Notes: generated from the sequence alone by a model not told the origin. A stretch of 53,850 nt of DNA from Mycobacterium sp. NS-7484 (GCF_001953975.1 NZ_MBEJ01000009.1:1-53850), one strand, 5' to 3'. Shown: positions 7,957-22,217, counted from the stretch's first letter. Numbers and translations: made by a program.

Positions 7957-8607
7957 ATGGCCAAAAGCGCCCCCGCCCCCAACAAGCTGACCGCTTCCGT
8001 GCGCACCCGCACCGGCAAGGGCGCCTCGCGCCAGGCCCGTCGTGACGGCAAGGTGCCCACCGTGCTGTACGGCCACGGCACCGAGCCCCAGCACCTCGAG
8101 CTCAACGCCCGCGAGTTCGCCGCGGTGCTGCGCCACTCGGGCACCAACGCCGTGCTCACCCTCGACATCGAAGGCACCGAGCAGCTGGCCCTGACCAAGG
8201 CGCTGGACATCCACCCGATCCGCCGCAACATCCAGCACGCCGACCTGCTCGTCGTGCGCCGCGGCGAGAAGGTCACCGTCGAGGTCACTGTCACCGTCGA
8301 GGGCGACGCCGCCCCGGGCACCCTGGTCACCCAGGACACCAACACCATCGAGATCGAGGCCGAGGCCCTGTCGATCCCAGAGCACCTGACCGTGTCGGTC
8401 GAGGGCGTCGAGGCCGGCACCCAGGTTCTGGCCGGCCAGATCGAGCTGCCCGCCGGTGTTTCGCTGGTGTCGGATCCCGAGCTGCTCGTGGTCAACGTCG
8501 TCGAGGCCCCGAGTGCCGAGGAGCTGGAGTCCGAGGGTGCCGGCGAGACCGCCGAGGCCCCGGCTGAGGAGCCGGCCGCCGAGGTTGCCGAAGAGTCGGC
8601 CGAATAA
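7957..8607 (+). CDS. rplY: 50S ribosomal protein L25 (general stress protein Ctc)
   Basis: A 216-aa L25/Ctc protein. The N-terminal 5S rRNA-binding L25 domain is [29 protein letters not shown] split over residues ~7-35, followed by the TL5/Ctc beta domain and an acidic Ala/Glu-rich tail, as in actinobacteria. The ATG at 7957 has AGAGGAG eleven bases before it; upstream in-frame starts lie in the leader. pth follows 21 bp later on the same strand, so both are probably co-transcribed. Their pairing is widely conserved. Confidence 0.96.
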   Translation: MAKSAPAPNKLTASVRTRTGKGASRQARRDGKVPTVLYGHGTEPQHLELNAREFAAVLRHSGTNAVLTLDIEGTEQLALTKALDIHPIRRNIQHADLLVVRRGEKVTVEVTVTVEGDAAPGTLVTQDTNTIEIEAEALSIPEHLTVSVEGVEAGTQVLAGQIELPAGVSLVSDPELLVVNVVEAPSAEELESEGAGETAEAPAEEPAAEVAEESAE

Positions 8608-8628
8608 CGCCGTAGGGCATCTGCACTG

Positions 8629-9204
8629 ATGGCCGAGCCGCTGCTGGTGGTGGGCCTGGGGAATCCCGGGCCCGCCTACGCCAAGACCCGGCACAACGTC
8701 GGGTTCATGGTGGCCGATGTACTGGCCGCCCGCATCGGCTCGGCCTTCAAGGTGCACAAGAAATCCGGTGCCGAGGTGATCACCGGCCGGCTCGCCGGAA
8801 GCCCGGTGGTGTTGGCCAAACCGCGGTGCTACATGAACGAATCCGGTCGTCAGGTCGGCCCGTTGGCCAAGTTCTACTCCGTGCCGCCCGGCCGCATCGT
8901 GGTGATCCATGACGAGCTCGACATCGACTTCGGTCGCGTCCGGCTCAAGGTCGGTGGCGGCGAAGGCGGTCACAACGGACTGCGCTCGGTGGCATCAGCG
9001 TTGGGCAGCAAGGACTTTCAGCGGGTCCGCATCGGGGTAGGACGCCCGCCGGGCCGCAAGGATCCCGCCGCCTTCGTGCTGGAGGCCTTCACCGCCGCCG
9101 AGCGCGCCGAGTTACCCACGATCTGCGAGCAGGCCGCCGACGCCACCGAGCTGCTGATCGCCCAAGGCCTGGAGCCGGCCCAGAACACCGTGCACGCCTG
9201 GTGA
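8629..9204 (+). CDS. pth: Peptidyl-tRNA hydrolase
   Basis: This 191-aa enzyme recycles peptidyl-tRNA released from stalled ribosomes. It opens with [22 protein letters not shown], where the His near residue 22 is catalytic. Substrate-channel motifs [26 protein letters not shown] and [12 protein letters not shown] follow. It sits directly behind rplY as in M. tuberculosis. The convergent metallophosphoesterase gene stops one base after this stop codon. Confidence 0.97.
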   Translation: MAEPLLVVGLGNPGPAYAKTRHNVGFMVADVLAARIGSAFKVHKKSGAEVITGRLAGSPVVLAKPRCYMNESGRQVGPLAKFYSVPPGRIVVIHDELDIDFGRVRLKVGGGEGGHNGLRSVASALGSKDFQRVRIGVGRPPGRKDPAAFVLEAFTAAERAELPTICEQAADATELLIAQGLEPAQNTVHAW

Positions 9205-9205
9205 T

Positions 9206-10291
9206 TCACCACTCGAACGGCCGGTCGAGGACCAGCGTGCGTTCGGCGTCGGGATACCACCCCTGCGGCGCATATTGGTCGGTGTGGAGATAGCACTGCA
9301 CCCGTACCTCACGACTACCGGGACTGAACGTGAGCAGCCGACTGATCGGCAGGGTCGTGATCGGCATGTGATGGCGACTCAGTGACGCCACATTCATGAA
9401 ATAGGTTCCGCCCCAAGCCTGCTCGATATGCGTCTTGCCGCCGTGGTTGTCGTCGGGGTGAGTGTGGGTGTGGCCGGCCAACCACAGCGCGACCGCGCCC
9501 GGATGGTCGGTGAGGTACCGCTCGAACGCCCCGGAATCAGGCTTGCCGCCGACCCAGTACAGGTACGACGCGCCCTGCGGCGTCCCCTCCAGGAAGGGCC
9601 GGTGGTAGTGCTCATGCAGCCTCCCTTCCGAATCCCGACGCACCCCCTCCCACTCCCCTGATGCCACCGTGGTGTCCTTGAGGACGTAGTGGTGCACCGT
9701 GATGATGATCGAATCGTGGTTCTGCTCAACCATGTTCGCCCACCACCGAAATGTGTCCTCGGAGACCACCCCGCCGGGGTTGCCGCCGAGGGTGCCGCGA
9801 CCCACCGTCTGCGACGGCTCGTTGCGGTCACTGAGCATGAGGAACAGCACGTTACCGACGCGGAACGAATACCGTTCCCACGTCCCGGTCACCGGATACC
9901 GGCGGGATGTGGCGTCGACGCCGGAATACGGGGTGTGCTCACCGAGCGGGTCGATCCATTTCTGCCACCACCACGCATCCGGTTCGGAAAGCCCGCTGCG
10001 GTCGTGGTTACCGCACACCGAGTACACGTCTTCACGCCGGTGTTTACGCATCACCGACAGTTGCCGCCGGACCTCCTGCCCCTCGGCATCGTCGGGCAGG
10101 CTGTGGTGCGCACCGGACATGTCTCCGACGTCCACGGCAATGTCCCAGTCGAACGGCGGCCCGCCGTGCGCACCACCGAATTCCGACTGACGGATGGCCT
10201 CGGCCAGACTGTGCCGGCCGAACTGTTTGTCCGTACCGACGTGCGCGTCACCGAACGCCCACAACCGAAACTCACCGTCCTGCGTCGCCAT
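9206..10291 (-). CDS. Calcineurin-like metallophosphoesterase
   Basis: A 361-aa protein with the five metal-binding motifs of the family in order: FGDAHVG near residue 14, VDVGDMSG near 54, GNHDRSG near 93, VHHY near 200 and GHTHTHPDD near 267. There is no signal peptide or membrane segment, so it is probably cytoplasmic. It may act on a phosphodiester or phosphomonoester; the substrate cannot be told. A TAGGGT box 9 nt before the ATG on the minus strand suggests a nearly leaderless mRNA. It is not part of the M. tuberculosis order I recall, so it may be a lineage-specific insertion next to pth. Confidence 0.85.
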   Translation of the reverse strand: MATQDGEFRLWAFGDAHVGTDKQFGRHSLAEAIRQSEFGGAHGGPPFDWDIAVDVGDMSGAHHSLPDDAEGQEVRRQLSVMRKHRREDVYSVCGNHDRSGLSEPDAWWWQKWIDPLGEHTPYSGVDATSRRYPVTGTWERYSFRVGNVLFLMLSDRNEPSQTVGRGTLGGNPGGVVSEDTFRWWANMVEQNHDSIIITVHHYVLKDTTVASGEWEGVRRDSEGRLHEHYHRPFLEGTPQGASYLYWVGGKPDSGAFERYLTDHPGAVALWLAGHTHTHPDDNHGGKTHIEQAWGGTYFMNVASLSRHHMPITTLPISRLLTFSPGSREVRVQCYLHTDQYAPQGWYPDAERTLVLDRPFEW

Positions 10292-10449
10292 CGCCGCTGA
10301 ACCCTAGTGCCACAGGCTCACTCGAGTCGGGCATTGCATTCAGGCTGATTGCAACGGTGCCGGCCGGCTGTCGTAAGGATCGCCGCGATCGCCGTAAAGA
10401 AACCGTTCGGATGCACCCGCGGCCCACATCGGGCCGGTACACCCGAGAT

Positions 10450-10977
10450 ATGGACCGCATCCGACTATTGGCTCCACTGCTCGACGGGTCACGCGAGTGG
10501 GGCTGTCTCCAGGTCAAGCCCGGTCGCTGGGGTGCGACGTACTACCACCTGGTGGTGTACCCGCCGGGCCTGAGCGTGCCCGAGCGCCGGCTGGTGCGGC
10601 TGGCCCGCGGTTGGCCGCTGTGGGGGATGCTGCTGTGGTTGTTGTGCCAACTGTGGCTGATCGGCGAGATATCGCCGTGGGCGGCCTTCGGCGTTTCCAC
10701 CGCGGTATTCGTCGCCACCGGGCTCGTCGCCCTCGGCCTGTCGGGCGGTGCGTACCACCGGGTCCAGACACTTTGCGTGACAGTGCTGGTCGGCGACGAC
10801 GATCCGCAGTCACGGATGGCACGAAATCGGTTGATCGCGCTGGCCGCAATACTCCTGCGGGCCGACGAGGACCGCGACCGTGGCGAGATCACCCGGGTGG
10901 ACCACGAGCTGATCTGGTGGGAGGTCTACAACGATCTACAGACGAATGGCAACGCCGAGGCCCGGCAGGCCGGCTGA
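10450..10977 (+). CDS. Mycobacterial membrane protein of unknown function (DUF6611-like)
   Basis: A 175-aa protein with two hydrophobic segments, about residues 57-75 (WGMLLWLLCQLWLIG) and 80-100, flanked by basic residues. A soluble tail ends in HELIWWEVYNDLQTNG. It opens with a conserved-looking MDRIRLLAPLLDGSREWG. I associate this pattern with a mycobacterial DUF (DUF6611), from memory. The ATG at 10450 starts the conserved part; the longer upstream frame is antisense to the phosphoesterase. The stop overlaps the next small gene (TGATG). Confidence 0.65.
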   Translation: MDRIRLLAPLLDGSREWGCLQVKPGRWGATYYHLVVYPPGLSVPERRLVRLARGWPLWGMLLWLLCQLWLIGEISPWAAFGVSTAVFVATGLVALGLSGGAYHRVQTLCVTVLVGDDDPQSRMARNRLIALAAILLRADEDRDRGEITRVDHELIWWEVYNDLQTNGNAEARQAG

Positions 10978-11120
10978 TGTCAGACCTACTCGAGGTGTTG
11001 TCGATGATGAGTGTCCCGGCGGCAATCCTGTTGTCGTTGCGCTGGTATGTGATCCGCCAGAACCGCATTGCCGATGCCGCCGAAACGACGACCGAGCCGC
11101 GGCTGCCGTCATCGCGGTGA
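10977..11120 (+). CDS. 47-aa single-pass membrane protein
   Basis: The ATG overlaps the stop of the preceding membrane gene by one base (TGATG), so translation is probably coupled. The peptide has one hydrophobic stretch (SMMSVPAAILLSLRWYVI, residues ~9-27), a basic junction and a polar tail. I know no homologue. The coupling and the pairing of two membrane proteins suggest a small partner subunit. Confidence 0.5.
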   Translation: MSDLLEVLSMMSVPAAILLSLRWYVIRQNRIADAAETTTEPRLPSSR

Positions 11121-11141
11121 AGGTGCCCAAAACGCCTCCGC

Positions 11142-11177
11142 GAGCGCGCATGTCAGAGCAGACACGCACGCTCGCGG
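11142..11177. repeat. Intergenic palindrome of the GCAGACACGCACGCTCGCGG family
   Basis: The arms CGAGCGCGCATGTC and GACACGCACGCTCG pair at 12 of 14 positions, with the rest possible as G-U pairs, around AGAGCA. It lies between a plus-strand and a minus-strand gene end, so it may act as a bidirectional terminator. Confidence 0.6.
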
Positions 11178-11201
11178 CGCTGTGAAGTGAAACTGGTTGT
11201 G

Positions 11202-11426
11202 TCAGCGACGACCGCCGGGCATGCCCAGCCACGGGATGACCGGAATGTTGGCCGGCGGAGCCGTCGTGCCGGGGCGCGCCTTGATCGACGTGCTGCCGTT
11301 GGTGGTGCAGATGGTCTTGGTGGCCGTGTCCTGGCAGGTCGGTCGAGCGGACGCCATCGGCGCCGAAATCACCGACACTGCCGCCAGACCCGCCATCACG
11401 AAGGCAAACTTCCCGCGACCTGTCAT
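11202..11426 (-). CDS. Small secreted protein, unknown function
   Basis: A 74-aa precursor with an N-terminal signal peptide: basic start MTGRGK, hydrophobic AFVMAGLAAVSVISAP, cleavage expected after ASA. The mature ~45 aa has two Cys and a Pro-rich end. Two ATGs are adjacent; the second (11426) was chosen because GGAAGG lies at better spacing. It follows the DUF4189-like gene on the same strand by about 78 bp, so both may be expressed together. The frame extending to 11504 has no signal-like start. Confidence 0.6.
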   Translation of the reverse strand: MTGRGKFAFVMAGLAAVSVISAPMASARPTCQDTATKTICTTNGSTSIKARPGTTAPPANIPVIPWLGMPGGRR

Positions 11427-11503
11427 CATGTCCTTCCCTTTCCGGGCTACGACCGCGATACCAGAGTGGTCATGCGCGAAACGCGCTGGCATCCGCTCGC
11501 TCA

Positions 11504-11938
11504 TCAGGGGCAGGCCGATACGACAACGGGAGAATCCGCATCGAGCGGGGTGTTGTTCGCCGCTGCCCGGTTGAACGCATCCTGGCGCGCGGCTTCCACG
11601 GTGGGCCCTGCGCCACCGGCCACAGCCCAGTTGCTGTCGCTGGCGACAGACACGATGCAGAGGTTGTCGTTGGTCACCTCATCGGCCGTGCAGTCCAGAC
11701 CGCCGGCGTTTGTGCACGCCGCGATGACTGCCGACGAGGCCTCTTCGGCGGTGTCCCCCGTGGCTGTGAAACCTGCCAGGGTGCCTTCGAATTCACCGGT
11801 GCCCACGGCCGCGAAGATATCTTCGGGGTCGCCTTCCACATATCCACCCGGGCCACCCGCCCATGCGGTGCCCGCAGAGATCCCCGCGGCGATAACGCCC
11901 GCTCCGAGGATCGCCGAAAGCCATCGGGTATTGACCAT
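11504..11938 (-). CDS. Secreted DUF4189-like protein
   Basis: A 144-aa precursor with a signal peptide (WLSAILGAGVIAAGISAGTAWA, split, cleavage after AWA near residue 27). The mature part carries paired Cys (ACTNAGGLDC, NLCIVSVAS, ACP) and the GGAGPTVEAARQDAFNRA helix typical of mycobacterial DUF4189-type small exported proteins. The function is unknown. It is the first gene of a probable two-gene minus-strand unit of secreted proteins. Confidence 0.65.
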   Translation of the reverse strand: MVNTRWLSAILGAGVIAAGISAGTAWAGGPGGYVEGDPEDIFAAVGTGEFEGTLAGFTATGDTAEEASSAVIAACTNAGGLDCTADEVTNDNLCIVSVASDSNWAVAGGAGPTVEAARQDAFNRAAANNTPLDADSPVVVSACP

Positions 11939-12080
11939 TCCGGTCCTCTCCTAGAAGTAGTTCGGCGTCAGAATACACAGGAGAAGCCCAGTTCGCTTGC
12001 GGTCCAACGATGACGGGGTGTCATTTCCGAATGAAATGGCGCCCCGCGTGACTGTGCGTGAACAGCTGGCAAATTGCGGC

Positions 12081-12110
12081 GTGTCGCGCCGCAGACGCGC
12101 ACGCTCGCGG
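12081..12110. repeat. Intergenic palindrome of the GCAGACACGCACGCTCGCGG family
   Basis: GTGTCGCGCCGCAGACGCGC followed by ACGCTCGCGG is a degenerate copy of the 3274 and 11142 elements. It lies 16 bp after the pks16 stop (12126), consistent with a terminator or spacer role. Confidence 0.5.
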
Positions 12111-12125
12111 TGCGAAAGGGGCGGG

Positions 12126-13763
12126 CTAGCCGGTGACGAGCGAGACCGAATTGGCGCGACGCAGCTTGCCCGACGGCGTCTTCGGGATACTGCCGGGCCC
12201 CAGCACGACGACGTTGCGCGGACGCATGTCGACCTCGGAGACCACCTCGTGCGCCACCTGGTGCTCGATGCGACGCACCTCGGCGGGATCCTGCCAGGCG
12301 TTGGATTCGACTGCGACAGCGAAGGTTTCGCGTGAGTGCCCGGCATCCAGCCGCACCGCGACGGCGCAGCCGGGGCGTACGCCCTCGACGCGGCCGGCCG
12401 CACGTTCGATGTCGGTCGGGTAGATGTTGCGTCCGGCCATGATGATCACGTCCTTGACGCGACCGCACACCACGACGTTGCCCTCCTCGGTGATGTAACC
12501 GAGATCGCCGGTGTCATACCAGCCGTGCTCGTCCTGGGCCGGCAGGAAACCGCCCATGGTGATGTAGCCGGGCGTCAGCGACTCCCCGCGCAGTTCGATG
12601 ACGCCGACGCCGCGAGGCTGCATGACCTCACCGTTCTCGTCGACGACGCGGGCCTCCAGGTCGCGCAGCAGCGGCCCCAGGGACGCCAGCCGCTTGGTGT
12701 TGCCCTTGGTGGCGGGTACGGCGCGGCGCAGCGCGGCCAGCAGGTCGGCGTCGACCTCGTCGACCACCAGGCCGGCGTTGCACGGCGAGAACGACACCGC
12801 CAGACACGTTTCGGCCATGCCGTAGGCCGGCAGGATCGCCGAGGGCTTGAGCCCGAACGGTTTACCGGCGTCGATCAGATCTTCGACGTCGGCCGGCTCG
12901 ACGGGCTCGGCACCCGACAGCGCGAACCGCAGCGTGGACAGGTCGTACTCACCCGGCTTGGCCTGGCGGCGCAGCCGCTTGGCGAACAGCGCGTAGGCGA
13001 AGTTGGGCGCCGCCGTCATCGTGCCCTTGTACTTGTCGATGAGCTTGGCCCACAGCAACGTATCGCGCAGGAAGTCCATCGGCGTGACCTTGACGAGCTC
13101 GGCGCCGAAATACATCGGGATGGTCAGGAAGCCGACCATGCCCATGTCGTGGAAGCAGGGCAGCCAGCTCACCATGACGTCCTTGTCGACGTCGTACTCC
13201 GCGCCGATGAACATCGCCTCGGCATTGGAGTGGATGTTGCGGTGGGTGATCTGCACGGCCTTGGGCGATCCGGTCGAGCCGGAGGTCAGCTGCATGAGCG
13301 CCAGATCGTCCTCGCCGGTCTCCACCGGGTCGATCGGGTCGGCGGCCAGCAGGTCGACCACCTTGAGCACCTTGATGCCCTTTTCTTCGAGCACTGGGAT
13401 CGCGACCAGGAACGGCTCGGAGACGATGACCGCGTCGGCCTCGATCATGCCGATCACGTTCATGGTGTCCTCGGCCCACACCGCCAGGTCGGTACGCGGG
13501 GTCGGCTGGTGCAGCATCGTCAGGCTCGCGCCGCGCATCCACACGCCCTGGGCGGTCGGGGCGATCTCCACCGGGAAACCGGCCAGCACGCCCACGGCGT
13601 CACCGTGGCCGATACCCGCGGCGGCCAGGCCGCCGGCGATGCGCCGGGCCCGCTCGTGAACTTCACCCCAGGTGTGGCGAACCGGCTCGTGCGGTTCGCC
13701 GGTCACCATGCCGCGCGTGCTCTCCTGAGCATTGCGGAACATTTTCTCGGTGAATCTGCTCAC
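12126..13763 (-). CDS. pks16: Pks16-type long-chain fatty-acyl-AMP ligase (FAAL/FadD-like)
   Basis: A 545-aa ANL-superfamily adenylating enzyme, annotated pks16 in M. tuberculosis although it holds no ketosynthase. P-loop-like [41 protein letters not shown] and the C-terminal hinge [13 protein letters not shown] are present, and [12 protein letters not shown] holds the catalytic Lys. It activates a fatty acid as acyl-AMP; the acceptor is unknown. The GTG at 13763 follows AAGGAGGT and matches the mycobacterial start; the frame beyond has no support. It lies 463 bp from ispE. Confidence 0.93.
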   Translation of the reverse strand: MSRFTEKMFRNAQESTRGMVTGEPHEPVRHTWGEVHERARRIAGGLAAAGIGHGDAVGVLAGFPVEIAPTAQGVWMRGASLTMLHQPTPRTDLAVWAEDTMNVIGMIEADAVIVSEPFLVAIPVLEEKGIKVLKVVDLLAADPIDPVETGEDDLALMQLTSGSTGSPKAVQITHRNIHSNAEAMFIGAEYDVDKDVMVSWLPCFHDMGMVGFLTIPMYFGAELVKVTPMDFLRDTLLWAKLIDKYKGTMTAAPNFAYALFAKRLRRQAKPGEYDLSTLRFALSGAEPVEPADVEDLIDAGKPFGLKPSAILPAYGMAETCLAVSFSPCNAGLVVDEVDADLLAALRRAVPATKGNTKRLASLGPLLRDLEARVVDENGEVMQPRGVGVIELRGESLTPGYITMGGFLPAQDEHGWYDTGDLGYITEEGNVVVCGRVKDVIIMAGRNIYPTDIERAAGRVEGVRPGCAVAVRLDAGHSRETFAVAVESNAWQDPAEVRRIEHQVAHEVVSEVDMRPRNVVVLGPGSIPKTPSGKLRRANSVSLVTG

Positions 13764-14226
13764 GACGACCTCCTTGGCTTCCGCGGCACTGACACCGACG
13801 GCGCTACGCCCGGTGCTGATGCCCGGTTCTCCATGCTCCGCCCGCTGTGTAACGCTTGTGAGTAGGCGCGCACACACGATTGGGCAGCAGTTATGTCTCG
13901 ATTCGGTGATGCCGCAGGTCCGGGTACGCGGGTGTGCGACCGCCCGTGATCACGGGTGCCGGGCGCATAAGTCGCATCCGATGCGAAACCGCTAGCATTC
14001 ACCGTCGATCATCTTAAGAGACCCTTAAGTAACTGGCCAAACCCTCGCCGTAATTGAGGCCTGCGTCACAGTCGGGTCCTCGCGGCATAGGTCGCGGCGC
14101 TGCGGGTCGCGTCGTTTTCTACTCAGCGGTCGCTCGGATTCGCCGTTGACCGCCCTGGCGTCGAAAACGGCACCGCAACCGGCACGGAACCGGCACCTCC
14201 CCGGCAACACCGCAACCGGCGCACAC
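13764..14226. other. 463-bp intergenic region between ispE and pks16
   Basis: No gene is supported here. It should hold the pks16 promoter (minus strand). The only structure noticed is CTTAAG at 14013-14018 repeated at 14024-14029 with 11-bp spacing, each itself a palindrome, about 250 bp upstream of pks16. Confidence 0.5.
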
Positions 14227-15195
14227 CTACACCGACGGCGTCGGCGCCGGAACCACGCGGGCACCGCTGACCGGCCCGCTGGCCACCCGCACCGTCCGGC
14301 ACACCCCGGCCCCGGCCAGTTGCGCCCCGACATCCACCGCGGCGGTCGACGACGGGCACAGGAACGCACACGTCGGTCCCGATCCGGACACGATGCCCGC
14401 CAGTGCGCCGGCCTCCACCCCGGCCCGCAGGGTCCGGCGCAGATCGGGATACAGGCTCAATGCGGCCGGCTGCAGGTCATTGCCCAGCAGGGCGGCGAGT
14501 TCGGCCGGGTCACCGGAAGCCAGCGCCGCCAGCACCGGTTCTGGTTCCTCGACCCGTGGCGGTCCGCCGGTCGAGGTGTCCGCACGCAGCCGGTCCAACT
14601 CGCCGAACACCTTGGGCGTGGACAACCCCCGGTGCGCGAACGCCAGCACCCAGTGGAAGGTGTTGCGGGCCAGCACGGTGGCCAATTCTTCGCCACGGCC
14701 GGTGCCCAGCGCCGTGCCGCCGTGCAGCGCGAACGGCACATCGCTGCCCAGCTGGGCGGCCAGCGCGTGCAGATCGCGCCGGGGCACCCCGAGCTCCCAC
14801 AGCGTGTTCATCGCCACCAGCACCGCCGCCGCGTCGGCACTGCCGCCGGCCATGCCCCCGGCCACCGGGATCGACTTCTCGATGCTGATCGCCACGTCCG
14901 GGGCACGGCCCACGTGTTCGGCCATCAGTTCGGCGGCCCGCCACGCCAGGTTGCGCTCGTCGGTGGGCACCGACTCCACGCCCTCCCCCGTCACGGTCAA
15001 AGACAGCACGTCGGCGTTGCGCACGGTCACCTCGTCGAGCAGCGACACGGCGTGGAACACCGTGGTGAGGTCGTGGTAGCCGTCGTCGCGCACATCGCCG
15101 ACGGCCAGGTACAGGTTCACCTTGCCGGGGACACGCACGCTGACCGAACCGGTGGGGACCCATTCGGAGGCGGTACTGCCGTCGGATGCTGACAC
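14227..15195 (-). CDS. ispE: 4-diphosphocytidyl-2-C-methyl-D-erythritol kinase
   Basis: This 322-aa GHMP kinase catalyses the ATP-dependent step of the MEP isoprenoid pathway. Motif 1 is [15 protein letters not shown], the ATP loop is [17 protein letters not shown], and the C-terminal [13 protein letters not shown] is motif 3. The usual annotation could start at GTG 15219. I prefer GTG 15195 because TAGTGT (minus, 15208-15203) lies 7 nt before it, the leaderless pattern seen across this window. It is divergent from the Ser/Thr kinase gene. Confidence 0.94.
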   Translation of the reverse strand: MSASDGSTASEWVPTGSVSVRVPGKVNLYLAVGDVRDDGYHDLTTVFHAVSLLDEVTVRNADVLSLTVTGEGVESVPTDERNLAWRAAELMAEHVGRAPDVAISIEKSIPVAGGMAGGSADAAAVLVAMNTLWELGVPRRDLHALAAQLGSDVPFALHGGTALGTGRGEELATVLARNTFHWVLAFAHRGLSTPKVFGELDRLRADTSTGGPPRVEEPEPVLAALASGDPAELAALLGNDLQPAALSLYPDLRRTLRAGVEAGALAGIVSGSGPTCAFLCPSSTAAVDVGAQLAGAGVCRTVRVASGPVSGARVVPAPTPSV

Positions 15196-15238
15196 GGCCA
15201 CGACACTATCGCCGCCCACCGGTCGTTGTCGGTGAACT

Positions 15239-15244
15239 TAAGCT
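15239..15244 (+). promoter_or_regulatory. -10 box for a leaderless kinase transcript
   Basis: TAAGCT lies 6 nt before the ATG at 15251, and no Shine-Dalgarno sequence is present. Confidence 0.45.
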
Positions 15245-15250
15245 GAGACG

Positions 15251-16114
15251 ATGCCCTCTCCCGAGGTGATCGTCGCCGGATACGCCGCGGCGGAAGTCAT
15301 CGGCCGCGGCGGGTCGGCCGTGGTGTACCGGGCGAGAACCCCCGACGGGCACACCGTCGCGCTGAAGGTTCTCGACGATCAGCACCGCAGCCCCGACCAC
15401 CTGGCCCGGCTGCAGCGGGTCTTCGACTTCGCCCGCAGGCTCGACCACCCCAACATCGTCACGGTGTACGCGGCGGGCCCGGGCTGGCTGGCCGCCGAGC
15501 TGCTCGACGGCGGCACGGTGAACAGCCTGCCGGGCGTTTCCGAGCGGCTCACCGCCCTGACCCAGATCGCCGGCGCGCTCGACCATGCGCACCGGCGCGG
15601 AATCGTGCACTGCGACGTCAAACCGGCGAACATCATTGTGGATCAGCCGTTTTCGCGGGCCGTGCTGATCGATTTCGGGGTGGCGCATTCGATGGCCGAG
15701 GACGTCGCAGCCCGGCTGGCGCACAACACCTCACGGCTGAGCCTCGACCCGGCCCGCCGGATCACCCGTCAGGCCGCCGCCCCGCACCCGAATGTCGTGG
15801 CGTCGCTGCCCTATTCGGCACCTGAACTCCTCGCCGGCCGCGCACCGACGGGAGCCACCGACCAGTACGCGCTGGCCTGCTCCGCCGTCGAGCTGCTGAC
15901 CGGGTCACCACCGTTTGCCGCCGACGACGCGATGGGCATGATCGATCACCACATGAACAGCCGGCCACCGCGAATATCGCAGCGGTGCAACGGGATTCCG
16001 CCGGCGCTCGACCGGGTGGTAGCGACCGCACTGGCCAAGGACGCCGATCGACGTCACGCCTCGTGCGCGGAGTTCATGGGTCTGGTCAACGAGGCGTTGG
16101 GCCGCCCAAAGTGA
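15251..16114 (+). CDS. Atypical soluble Ser/Thr protein kinase (non-RD)
   Basis: A 287-aa Hanks-type kinase domain with no membrane segment or sensor domain. The glycine loop GRGGSA is at 18-23, the ATP lysine K39 is in ALKVL, the catalytic loop is HCDVKPANI (120-128), DFG is at 141-143 and APE at 190-192. The usual HRD Arg is Cys121, and the helix-C Glu position (near 57) reads RVFDF, so two regulatory residues are changed. A long insert between DFG and APE holds several Ser/Thr/Arg. This gene is not in the M. tuberculosis ispE-ksgA interval as I recall it. Its stop lies inside the hairpin at 16105-16163. Confidence 0.85.
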   Translation: MPSPEVIVAGYAAAEVIGRGGSAVVYRARTPDGHTVALKVLDDQHRSPDHLARLQRVFDFARRLDHPNIVTVYAAGPGWLAAELLDGGTVNSLPGVSERLTALTQIAGALDHAHRRGIVHCDVKPANIIVDQPFSRAVLIDFGVAHSMAEDVAARLAHNTSRLSLDPARRITRQAAAPHPNVVASLPYSAPELLAGRAPTGATDQYALACSAVELLTGSPPFAADDAMGMIDHHMNSRPPRISQRCNGIPPALDRVVATALAKDADRRHASCAEFMGLVNEALGRPK

Positions 16115-16163
16115 AGAAGATCGCGAGATTGTCGAGACATCTCGCGATCTTCTTCACATTGGG
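16105..16163. terminator. Bidirectional hairpin between the kinase and ksgA
   Basis: GTGAAGAAGATCGCGAGAT at 16111-16129 is followed by a 9-nt loop and its perfect 19-bp complement at 16139-16157. With one mismatch the stem extends to 25 bp (16105-16163). It separates convergent genes 9 bp before the ksgA stop. There is no T tract on either side. Confidence 0.75.
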
Positions 16164-16172
16164 CTCTAAAGG

Positions 16173-18238
<2,066 letters not shown>

Positions 18239-18262
18239 TCAGCGTTTCTCCCCGGTACGGAC

Positions 18263-18325
18263 GGCATGGTTCACCGCCGGCGGTTGAGGGTTTGATCACA
18301 AGACGGTAACGAATCGACCCATGCC
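18263..18325 (-). promoter_or_regulatory. Structured rpfB leader/promoter region
   Basis: GGCATGG (18263-18269) and CCATGCC (18319-18325) enclose the palindrome ACCGCCGGCGGT (18273-18284). On the plus strand ATCACAAGACGGTAAC (18295-18310) looks like two GTNAC-type half sites. M. tuberculosis rpfB is known to be controlled by MtrA and by its 5' leader; the match here is only suggestive. Confidence 0.3.
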
Positions 18326-18331
18326 CGGCAA

Positions 18332-19186
18332 CTAGGCGCGGCCGCGTCCGTTAAGTCCGTACACCCGCGCCGCAGTGGCTGCGGTCTCGGACGCGACCTC
18401 CTCGGCGGGCCGGTCCAGCAACTCTGCGAGTGCCCGCACAGTGTATGGCAGGCAGTACGGCTCGTTCGGGGCGCCGCGGAACGGGTGCGGGGTCAGAAAC
18501 GGCGCGTCGGTCTCCACCAGCAGCTGCCCCGGCGGGATCAACTTCGCGGCTTCCCGCAGCTCAGCGGCGTTTTTGAAGCTGACCGTCCCGGACAGGCTCA
18601 GGATCCAGCCGGCGTCGACGCAAGTGTGGGCCATCTCCGGTCCCGACGAAAAACAGTGGAAGATCACTGTCTCGGGCGGCCCTTCGGCGCGAAGTACGTC
18701 GAGCACCTCGGCATCGGCCTCACGGTTGTGGATCATCAGCGGCTTGCCGGTGCGCTTGGCCAGGTCGATGTGCCAGGCGAAGGCGTCGCGCTGCTCGGCC
18801 GGTGTGGCGCAGCCCTCCAGCCGGCCCGGCCAGTACATGTCCATCCCGGTCTCCCCGACCGCGACCACCCGCGGATGGGCCGCCAGCGCCTCCACCTCGA
18901 CCCGGGCCGCATCGGTGAGCGCATTGGCCCGGGTGGGGTGCAGCGCCACCGCGCCGTAGACCCGGTCGTCGGCCTCGACGGCCGTGGTCACCCAGCGCGC
19001 GGAGTCCAGGTCGTCGGCGATCGTGACCACCTGGCCCACCCCGACCGCGGCCGCGCGGTCGACGATCGCGCGGACGTCATCGGCGGTCTGCGCGCCGCAG
19101 GCGTCGAGATGGGTGTGTGCGTCGACCAGCGGAGCCAACGGCTCCGGGGCTGGCGGCTTCTCCCTGGCTGAGCGTTTGGACCCCAC
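18332..19186 (-). CDS. tatD: TatD-family metal-dependent deoxyribonuclease
   Basis: A 284-aa TIM-barrel hydrolase of the amidohydrolase superfamily. Metal ligands lie in [10 protein letters not shown] near residue 21, [28 protein letters not shown] and [10 protein letters not shown]. TatD proteins process DNA ends in repair and nucleic-acid turnover. The GTG at 19186 fits the family start, and TATGGT (minus, 19198-19193) lies 6 nt before it, so the mRNA is probably leaderless. It is divergent from metG, with overlapping -10 boxes. The longer frame runs antisense through metG and is not real. Confidence 0.93.
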   Translation of the reverse strand: MGSKRSAREKPPAPEPLAPLVDAHTHLDACGAQTADDVRAIVDRAAAVGVGQVVTIADDLDSARWVTTAVEADDRVYGAVALHPTRANALTDAARVEVEALAAHPRVVAVGETGMDMYWPGRLEGCATPAEQRDAFAWHIDLAKRTGKPLMIHNREADAEVLDVLRAEGPPETVIFHCFSSGPEMAHTCVDAGWILSLSGTVSFKNAAELREAAKLIPPGQLLVETDAPFLTPHPFRGAPNEPYCLPYTVRALAELLDRPAEEVASETAATAARVYGLNGRGRA

Positions 19187-19192
19187 CGCAAC

Positions 19193-19202
19193 ACCATAAG
19201 GT
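19193..19202. promoter_or_regulatory. Overlapping back-to-back -10 boxes of tatD and metG
   Basis: ACCATAAGGT reads TATGGT on the minus strand (19198-19193, 6 nt before the tatD GTG) and TAAGGT on the plus strand (19197-19202, 8 nt before the metG ATG). The two boxes share the TA at 19197-19198. Confidence 0.55.
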
Positions 19203-19210
19203 GGGACCAA

Positions 19211-22121
<2,911 letters not shown>

Positions 22122-22158
22122 CCCGTCAGGTGATCTAGGCCACATCCGCCCGGCCGGC

Positions 22159-22185
22159 TGTCACATCTCGGGCTCGTGCGGTGTC
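22159..22185 (+). promoter_or_regulatory. Candidate ECF41 sigma-factor promoter
   Basis: TGTCACA at 22159-22165, a 16-bp spacer, then TGTC at 22182-22185. The published ECF41 promoter pattern is, as I recall, TGTCACA-N16-CGTC, so only one base differs. It lies just upstream of the oxidoreductase-ECF41 operon, so the sigma factor is probably autoregulated. Confidence 0.6.
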
Positions 22186-22217
22186 TTGAGGGCACACGCC
22201 TTGAGAGGAGACACCCA

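Noticed and set aside
12336..13865. 509-aa plus-strand reading frame over pks16
   Set aside because: Low-complexity antisense shadow; pks16 has all ANL motifs on the other strand.
14146..15192. 348-aa plus-strand reading frame over ispE
   Set aside because: Shadow of ispE; compositionally biased and without motifs.
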